A stretch of 64,000 nucleotides of DNA from UKL13-2 sp038206765 (GTDB taxonomy: Bacteria; Pseudomonadota; Gammaproteobacteria; Burkholderiales; Usitatibacteraceae), in the NCBI GenBank assembly GCA_038206765.1, contig JBBRAM010000001.1:62001-126000 (forward strand). Reading direction: 5' to 3'. The translations under genes and the position numbers were made by a program. This document shows, piece after piece, positions 61,934 to 64,000 of the stretch (its first letter is position 1; each line of letters opens with the position of its first letter). The notes under the pieces were generated by a model. That model made no database searches and was not told the origin of the DNA. It saw only the letters and a program-made list of their open reading frames with translations.

Positions 61934-63685
61934 TCAATAAATCGATGGCTCGGGCGTTTTAGCAGTACCCGCTAAAAAGTCAAAATCGCAACCTTCATTG
62001 GCCTGCGAAACGTGTTCGATGAATAGCTTCGTGTAGCCACGTTGATAAAGTGTTTTGGCTGGTTTCCAAAGGGCGCGGCGCTGTGCCAGCTCGTTGTCAG
62101 TCACCACCATATTGAGTGATCTTGCTTGCACATCGAGCTCAATGATGTCGCCCGTTTGCACCAGTGCAAGCGGCCCGCCAATCGCGGCTTCCGGTGCGAT
62201 GTGCACCACGCAGCTGCCAAAATGCGTGCCACTCATTCTCGCATCCGAGAGCCTAACCATGTCGCGAATGCCCTGCTGTAATAGCTTTTTTGGAATGGGC
62301 AAATTGCCCCATTCGGGCATACCCGGCGCGCCTTGCGGGCCGCCGTTACGTAAGATCATCACCGTGTTCTCATCAACATCTAAATCAGGCAAATGAATTT
62401 GTGCAAGCATCTCAGCATTGGATTCAAACACCAAGGCCCGTCCTCGGTGTTTAAAAAATTTCGGGCTCGCGGCCGATGGCTTGATGATTGCACCGTCGGG
62501 GCACAGGTTGCCACGCAGCACGGCAAGCGCTGCACCGGGCGCGACAGGATCCGCAACTCGACGAATCACGTCTGAATCTTCGTTAACAGCACCGGCAATA
62601 TTCTCGCCCAGCGATTTTCCGGTGACAGTCATCGCATCCAACGCTAGATGCGGTTTGATTTCCTGCAGTAATGCGGGCATGCCACCGGCGAAGAAAAAAT
62701 CTTCCATCAGTTTATTGCCCGACGGAAATAAATTAGCAATGACCGGAATGTGCCTTGCCATCGCATCCATCTCGTCCAGACGAAGCGTGATGCCCGCACG
62801 ACCCGCCATTGCAATCAAATGAATCGCGGCGTTAGTAGAGCCGCCCAACGCCATATAGGCAGCAACACCATTGGTGAATGAATCTCTGGTTAAAAATGTT
62901 GATGGTTTTAAATCCTCCCAAACCATATCGACAATCCGCATGCCGGAGCTTGAAGCCATCCTCACGTGGTTTGCGTCCATGGCAGGAATGCTACTAGCGC
63001 CCGGCAAGGTCAGCCCCATCACCTCAACAATACTCGTCATCGTGCTTGCGGTCCCCATGGTGTTGCAGGTGCCGGGTGAGCGCGTCATTTTTGCTTCTAG
63101 CTTGATCCACTCCGGCTGTTTGATATTGCCCGCCACGTACTCATCCCAGAATTTCTTGGTATGCGTTCCGGCACCCACCGTTTGACCTTTGTAGCGATCA
63201 TTGAGCATCGGCCCGGCAGGACAAAAGATGGTTGGGATATCCATGCTAATCGCGCCCATCAGGGTACCGGGCGTCGTTTTATCACAGCCGCCCAGCAAAA
63301 CCGCACCATCAACCGGATGCGAGCGCAACAATTCTTCAACTTCCATCGCGAGAAGATTGCGGTACAGCATGGTCGTCGGCTTGACCATCACTTCACCGAG
63401 TGACATTGCCGGCAACTCAACGGGAAAACCACCTGCCAACAAGATACCGCGCCGCACATCATCGGCACGTTCACGCAAATGTGCGTGGCAAGGCGATAGA
63501 TCACTCCACGTATTGATGATGGCAATGACCGGGCGATTTAAAAATTCATCACGCCGCAAGCCCATTTGCTGTAGCCGTTGTCGGTGTGCAAATGAGCGCA
63601 TATCGTCGCAGGCCAACCAGCGTTGGCTGCGCAGCGATTCTAACGGGCGACGTGTGTGGTGTGTGTTAGCGGACATGGCATCCAT
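61934..63685 (-). CDS. IlvD/Edd-family dehydratase, candidate 6-deoxy-6-sulfogluconate dehydratase
   Basis: A 583-residue iron-sulfur dehydratase. Cluster cysteines are visible in INTWSDLSPCHAHL, LLGGCDKTTPG and SPGTCNTMGTAST; the C-terminal half has the MVRLSDARMSGTHFG block. It removes water from sugar acids to give 2-keto-3-deoxy acids. It belongs to the sugar-acid side of the family rather than to branched-chain amino acid IlvD, and the neighbouring aldolase, lactonase and dehydrogenase complete the route. The start at 63685 is MDAMSAN; an alternative is the ATG at 63676 (MSANTHH). Its exact substrate is inferred. Confidence 0.82.
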   Translation of the reverse strand: MDAMSANTHHTRRPLESLRSQRWLACDDMRSFAHRQRLQQMGLRRDEFLNRPVIAIINTWSDLSPCHAHLRERADDVRRGILLAGGFPVELPAMSLGEVMVKPTTMLYRNLLAMEVEELLRSHPVDGAVLLGGCDKTTPGTLMGAISMDIPTIFCPAGPMLNDRYKGQTVGAGTHTKKFWDEYVAGNIKQPEWIKLEAKMTRSPGTCNTMGTASTMTSIVEVMGLTLPGASSIPAMDANHVRMASSSGMRIVDMVWEDLKPSTFLTRDSFTNGVAAYMALGGSTNAAIHLIAMAGRAGITLRLDEMDAMARHIPVIANLFPSGNKLMEDFFFAGGMPALLQEIKPHLALDAMTVTGKSLGENIAGAVNEDSDVIRRVADPVAPGAALAVLRGNLCPDGAIIKPSAASPKFFKHRGRALVFESNAEMLAQIHLPDLDVDENTVMILRNGGPQGAPGMPEWGNLPIPKKLLQQGIRDMVRLSDARMSGTHFGSCVVHIAPEAAIGGPLALVQTGDIIELDVQARSLNMVVTDNELAQRRALWKPAKTLYQRGYTKLFIEHVSQANEGCDFDFLAGTAKTPEPSIY

Positions 63686-63790
63686 TTTAAGGAGATGCCT
63701 ACCGCCGAACGAAATTCGACGGCAGACATCCGCTTATTCGCGAACAGCGTTTGGCGTCTGCAGCTTCAATGACCTAGCAGTGCTGAGTCA

Positions 63791-64000
63791 TTAAAAGTCA
63801 TAGCGCAAATTCACTCCAAAATATCGCTTATCATCACGCGGCACAGCCCTTACGTAGTAAGAACCGCCAGTCGCGAGCAATGATGAATACGATTTGTTCG
63901 CAAGGTTTTTACCCAGCAGGGCGACCCGCCATCCGCTTGAAGGATTCGATAATGCGATGGTCGCATTAAAAATTCCGTAGGCCGACTGAACTGCATCTGG
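63791..64000 (-). CDS. TonB-dependent receptor, C-terminal fragment
   Basis: Only about 69 residues fall inside the window; the gene continues off the right edge. The end of the barrel is visible, including the turn WRVALLGKNLANKSYS, the strand YVRAVPRDDKRYFGVNLRYDF and the final phenylalanine, the usual C-terminus of outer membrane barrels. It is 105 bp upstream of the dehydratase on the same strand, so probably the first or an early gene of the operon, importing the sugar glycoside across the outer membrane. Confidence 0.88.
   Translation of the reverse strand, partial: PDAVQSAYGIFNATIALSNPSSGWRVALLGKNLANKSYSSLLATGGSYYVRAVPRDDKRYFGVNLRYDF

Noticed and set aside
51760..63685. The long operon as a D-xylose or L-arabinose oxidative (Dahms/Weimberg-type) pathway
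   Set aside because: The SDR, SMP-30, IlvD and HpcH/HpaI families would fit it and the GH31 is xylosidase-like, so it is not excluded. It was set second because suyAB, slcC and comC stand beside it and would have no role in pentose oxidation.

Overview
The window looks like a chromosomal segment of a betaproteobacterium, most likely in the order Burkholderiales. This is inferred from gene order rather than from a database match. The runs ispB | rplU-rpmA-obgE-proB, pilS-pilR next to nrdA/nrdB, and a PP0621-type small protein overlapping pilS are arrangements I associate with that group. No tRNA, rRNA, CRISPR array, insertion sequence or prophage gene was recognised.

Layout. 1-3.8 kb holds small secreted or hypothetical genes and a HigBA-type toxin-antitoxin pair. 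3.9-17.7 kb holds a glutaminase, an S46 dipeptidyl-peptidase, several serine hydrolases, two GGDEF proteins (one with a destroyed GGDEF motif but an intact I-site), a BLUF blue-light sensor, a predicted membrane HExxH protein and a TPR gene broken by an amber codon. 17.9-24.2 kb is the class I ribonucleotide reductase region (nrdA, two DUF1508 genes, a Kbp/YgaU-type LysM protein, nrdB), with paired NrdR boxes and DnaA-like boxes upstream. 24.6-33.7 kb is housekeeping: pilS-pilR, fpr, ispB, rplU-rpmA-obgE and proB. 33.9-46.9 kb holds a lytic transglycosylase, a 1437-residue hybrid histidine kinase, a four-domain beta/gamma-crystallin protein, a zinc exporter, a lysine-catabolic pair (ALDH7 plus saccharopine dehydrogenase) with an Lrp-type regulator, and a serine hydrolase.

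47-64 kb is the most striking part: an apparently dedicated sulfosugar catabolic island. One operon reads suyA-suyB-slcC-comC, the set that interconverts sulfolactate enantiomers and removes sulfite. A second, longer operon reads TonB receptor - IlvD/Edd dehydratase - HpcH/HpaI aldolase - ABC importer (ATPase, binding protein, two permeases) - GH31 glycosidase - aldose 1-epimerase - SMP-30 lactonase - SDR dehydrogenase. A GntR/UTRA regulator sits between them. Read together they match the sulfo-Entner-Doudoroff route: glycoside uptake, sulfoquinovose release, oxidation to the lactone, hydrolysis, dehydration, aldol cleavage to pyruvate plus sulfolactaldehyde, then (after an aldehyde dehydrogenase not seen here) sulfolactate to pyruvate plus sulfite. 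The substrate is inferred from context; individual enzyme families in the long operon are shared with other non-phosphorylative sugar pathways.

A second pattern is non-coding. At least thirteen short arrays of tandem repeats, each with its own unit (6, 7, 8, 9, 11, 12 or 28 bp), lie just 3' of genes, and in three cases the array includes the stop codon itself.
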